Source: Scolanthus callimorphus
Taxonomy: Eukaryota; Cnidaria; Anthozoa; Actiniaria; Edwardsiidae
DNA: 64,000 bases
Direction: 5' to 3'
Assembly (NCBI GenBank): GCA_033964015.1
Contig: CM066922.1
Coordinates: 22,926,507-22,990,506 of the forward strand
In this document: piece by piece, positions 61,500 to 64,000 of the stretch
Numbering within the stretch: position 1 is the stretch's first letter
Layout of the letters: every line of letters begins with the position of its first letter
Notes under the pieces: generated by a model
What the model was told of the DNA's origin: nothing
Databases searched by the model: none
What the model saw: the letters and a program-made list of their open reading frames with translations, nothing else
Program-made: the position numbers and the translations under genes

Positions 61500-63805
61500 G
61501 ATACCATTTCAACGCCCTAATCATTTGACTTGGCGCCGTCAATAACGTAAGCAAAATGAGCAAGAAAGCCCGTGACGTTTGAAAATCAACTCCATAGTTA
61601 TGCGAGACGTTATTTCCTTAGGTATGGTGCTCCGCTTGCGCGGGCCTTCGGCCCGCGCAGGAGCTCCGCTATAACCGCCTGTCAACGAATTTCCTCTTGA
61701 TTGACAATTGTTGGTAGTTTTCGCTAGCAGTGCGAACGCATCGAACAAATCTTGTTTCGACAAAATTTAGAGCTCAGACAAATTTTGCCAAAGGCCAAAT
61801 TGGCTTTTTGTAAGCAGTGCGAACGGGACCTAATAAAATATTGAAGCAAATATGGCATGACGCTAAAAACACATTGGCGCATTCGTTTTGTTAGCTAACA
61901 CTGAAGCAAAAAAACACAAAAAATACTATAGGTAAATCCATTACCCGACGAGGGAATTCCACACTAAATCTCACGCGAAAAATCGATATCGGGTTTAATG
62001 GATTTTCTTTGAATCCCATGCTGGAGGTTTTATTGATTTAATAATTTACAAAAAAGGCTTTACGCGCGCCAAGGAAGCCATTGCCAAACTGTTTTAATTT
62101 CAGGAAAATGTAACTTAAAAATCTTGCTAGCGAAGCGTCTTCGTTGACGAAAAGACGTTTCATACAGTGTTTCAAAACTTTAGAAAGTAATTACTCTCGC
62201 TTTCTCGCTTGATAAATTGTAAATTTGTCGTGTAGAAATTTAATTTCGTGGGTGTCCTGTGTTTTCATTGAATTCTACTTTTGCAGCCATGTAATTCCAC
62301 AAAAAATCTCCCTCGATTTCAGCCAATCAGCACGCGAGATAGAGCCATAGAGCAATTTCCAAAAAAAGTTGTCGGCAGGTCGAGAAAAGTTTGAAACTCT
62401 GAGGATTTAACAATTTGATGTGTTTAAGGCCGTCACAGGTATATCTGATCCAATTCGAAAACGGGACCATATCATTAGGAATCCTATTTTAGGACACTTT
62501 GAAATTTGATAACCCTTTAATAACTTCGAAATTAAAAATGCTGAGATCGGAAATTGGAGAGATAAGTACTACATTATTCCCTACCATTTCCATCTCGTGG
62601 TTTTAAGAGTGGTGCGAATTTTCTGAACCTGCGGAGGCTCAGAAGTTTCATTTATTAAAATGAAGGTCAAAGGTTAGGATTTGGTTCCCATGGAAACACC
62701 AACAACTCAAATTAGGCAAGAATGACGATGTCTATGACATCATATCAACACAAGAAGGCTATCTTTAATTCACCCTAATAATATACACGCAAAAATTTCT
62801 CGATTCTGATTGGTCGAGAGTAGTGCAATTTCAATGTAATTTCAGTGCAAAAAAATGTAATTTCAGTGCAAATTACAAATTTCTCGCAATCAAATGATCA
62901 CGCCACTCGATTCTGTTGAGCCAGCCAAGATGGAGATCGATTGCATGGAGGGAGAAAAATCGGTTTCTTTTCATGAAATTCATCTTCCGAAACTTGTGGA
63001 AAGGAAAATGTGAATTCCTTATGGACTTAAGCAAGACTTGTTTTAGTTTGGGTTCTTTGTTATGGAAGGAAATGAAGGAAAATCTTCGTTGACTGTGAAT
63101 ATAGCAGGAAAAATGAAGTGCACAAGTCTACACGAAAGCACTTGATACGGAAAGATTCCCGGGGTCAAATTCCTGTAAAACTTCGTTGTTTAGCTGTTAC
63201 AAGAAAGTTTACACAAGAGCTAAGACTTCAGGTATGTCTTCTGTGGAAGCTATGTTTACCTGGACAATATTTTGCTTGTTTTGGTTGACCGAACACAAAC
63301 AATTATTTTGGTAATATTCAAAATCAATTCAAAATCAAAACTGAAAGAAACCTACCAGTAAATTCAGGCGCTGATATGTTATTTTACCTTGGAATCGGAA
63401 ATAAATTTGATGATTGACAAAACAGAATTCCACCTGTTCCTTTTAAATGAAATTGTTGTGTCAAGTTCATTTTATTCAAACTTGTCAAGTTAGGTTTTGT
63501 AAACTTTGCTCGTTTGTCTGGCATGCGTTCGGTGCATAATTTGGCCGCTTGAAACAGACACCGCTGCCAAACGTATTTTGCGCGCGTGGGGTACCCCCCT
63601 CGGGTACAAAATTGCCTACCCCCTATAATGTTGTTTTGCCGACAGCGGGCGGGAAATTCAAAAAACCAAGGTGGAGAAACAAAAGCCAAGCCTGAAAATT
63701 GCAGAACAGTTAGATTATTAGCACAGGAGAAACATATTTTTTGCTCCCAGCAGTTTTTTTCTTGCTCCCAATGTGAAAATGTTGATTGAAGTTTCACGGT
63801 GTGCA
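61500..63805. other. Non-coding, one inverted dispersed repeat
   Basis: A GC palindrome GCGCGGGCCTTCGGCCCGCGC lies near 61638, and 62165-62350 is the inverted copy of the 9268-9452 repeat. The stretch 63140-63230 is open in one frame (KSTRKHLIRKDSRGQIPVKL) and ends CTTCAG/GTATGT like an exon, but I do not recognise the product and upstream frames have stops. Confidence 0.4.
62165..62350 (-). repeat. Dispersed repeat, copy 2
   Basis: Reverse-complement, diverged copy of 9268-9452: CTCGCTTGATAAATTGTAAA, TTTAATTTCGTGGGTGTCCT and CAGCCAATCAGCACGCGAGA are shared. Confidence 0.7.
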
Positions 63806-64000
63806 ATGTTGCCCAAAGTCGTCATCCTGTTGTTTTTGTTGCGAGTTTTTACTACGGTGGGTGGACACGGAACAGGTCAATGTCAAGGTCGATGTATGTT
63901 GTCTGAAAAGACAAGAGCAAGGAGGCCATGCCAGGGAAAATTTTATTTCGTGACCCCAGAGCTCAGCAGGGCTTCAAATCTCCCAGAAAATTCACGGCTG
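63806..64000 (+). CDS. N-terminus of an unknown secreted protein, cut by window end
   Basis: The ATG at 63806 opens a frame that stays open for 65 codons to the window edge: MLPKVVILLFLLRVFTTVGG is a signal peptide, followed by HGTGQCQGRCMLSEKTRARR and PCQGKFYFVTPELSRASNLP. Three Cys in the first mature residues suggest a disulphide-bonded extracellular protein. The family is not recognised. A splice donor could occur earlier, in which case part of this frame is intronic. Downstream sequence is needed to name it. Confidence 0.5.
   Translation, partial: MLPKVVILLFLLRVFTTVGGHGTGQCQGRCMLSEKTRARRPCQGKFYFVTPELSRASNLPENSRL

Overview
The window looks like a metazoan genome, most likely an anthozoan cnidarian (coral or sea anemone). 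The basis is intron-containing animal genes (ribosomal protein L24, OSTM1, a P450), CR1/L2-like LINEs with an SGNH-esterase ORF1, tRNA-headed SINEs and a very high load of small inverted-repeat transposons. The species assignment is inference. Coding density is low: two host genes can be assembled with confidence, one broken P450 is present, and three signal-peptide first exons lie in the right half.

Layout. 1-4.2 kb: minus-strand cytochrome P450 exons with several frameshifts. 4.8-9.5 kb: MITEs and a decayed LINE. 9.5-15.1 kb: AT-rich sequence with nothing recognisable. 15.1-23.9 kb: nested MITEs, a LINE tail, tandem duplications, a SINE and two-ended TIR elements. 23.9-28.1 kb: OSTM1 on the minus strand, four exons recognised, introns crowded with MITEs. 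28.6-33.0 kb: complete RPL24 on the plus strand, five exons, sharing a divergent promoter region of about 480 bp with OSTM1. Introns 3 and 4 of RPL24 each hold a copy of one C/D-box snoRNA whose guide matches 28S rRNA. 33-39.7 kb: fold-back elements, repeated segments, a 5'-truncated LINE and a signal-peptide exon. 39.9-44.25 kb: a near full-length LINE (ORF1 SGNH esterase, ORF2 EEP endonuclease plus reverse transcriptase) broken only by single-base losses, mostly in homopolymers. 44.3-57.3 kb: nested MITEs, SINEs, a LINE fragment, an 8-bp-TSD hAT-like element and a satellite fragment. 57.4-64 kb: a secreted-protein first exon, a LINE with an inverted 5' segment (twin-priming structure), nine copies of a 128-bp satellite built on paired TGACGTCA palindromes, and the start of another secreted protein at the right edge.

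How it fits together. RPL24 and OSTM1 are housekeeping genes facing away from one promoter region: a ribosomal subunit protein (with a snoRNA that probably guides rRNA methylation made from its introns) and the beta subunit of the lysosomal CLC-7 exchanger. Almost everything else is mobile DNA. The most informative observations are the paired intronic snoRNAs, transposons ending 9-20 nt inside introns next to donor sites, the twin-priming LINE, a SINE and LINE that share a 3' tail, and several IR elements with clear 8- or 9-bp target duplications.
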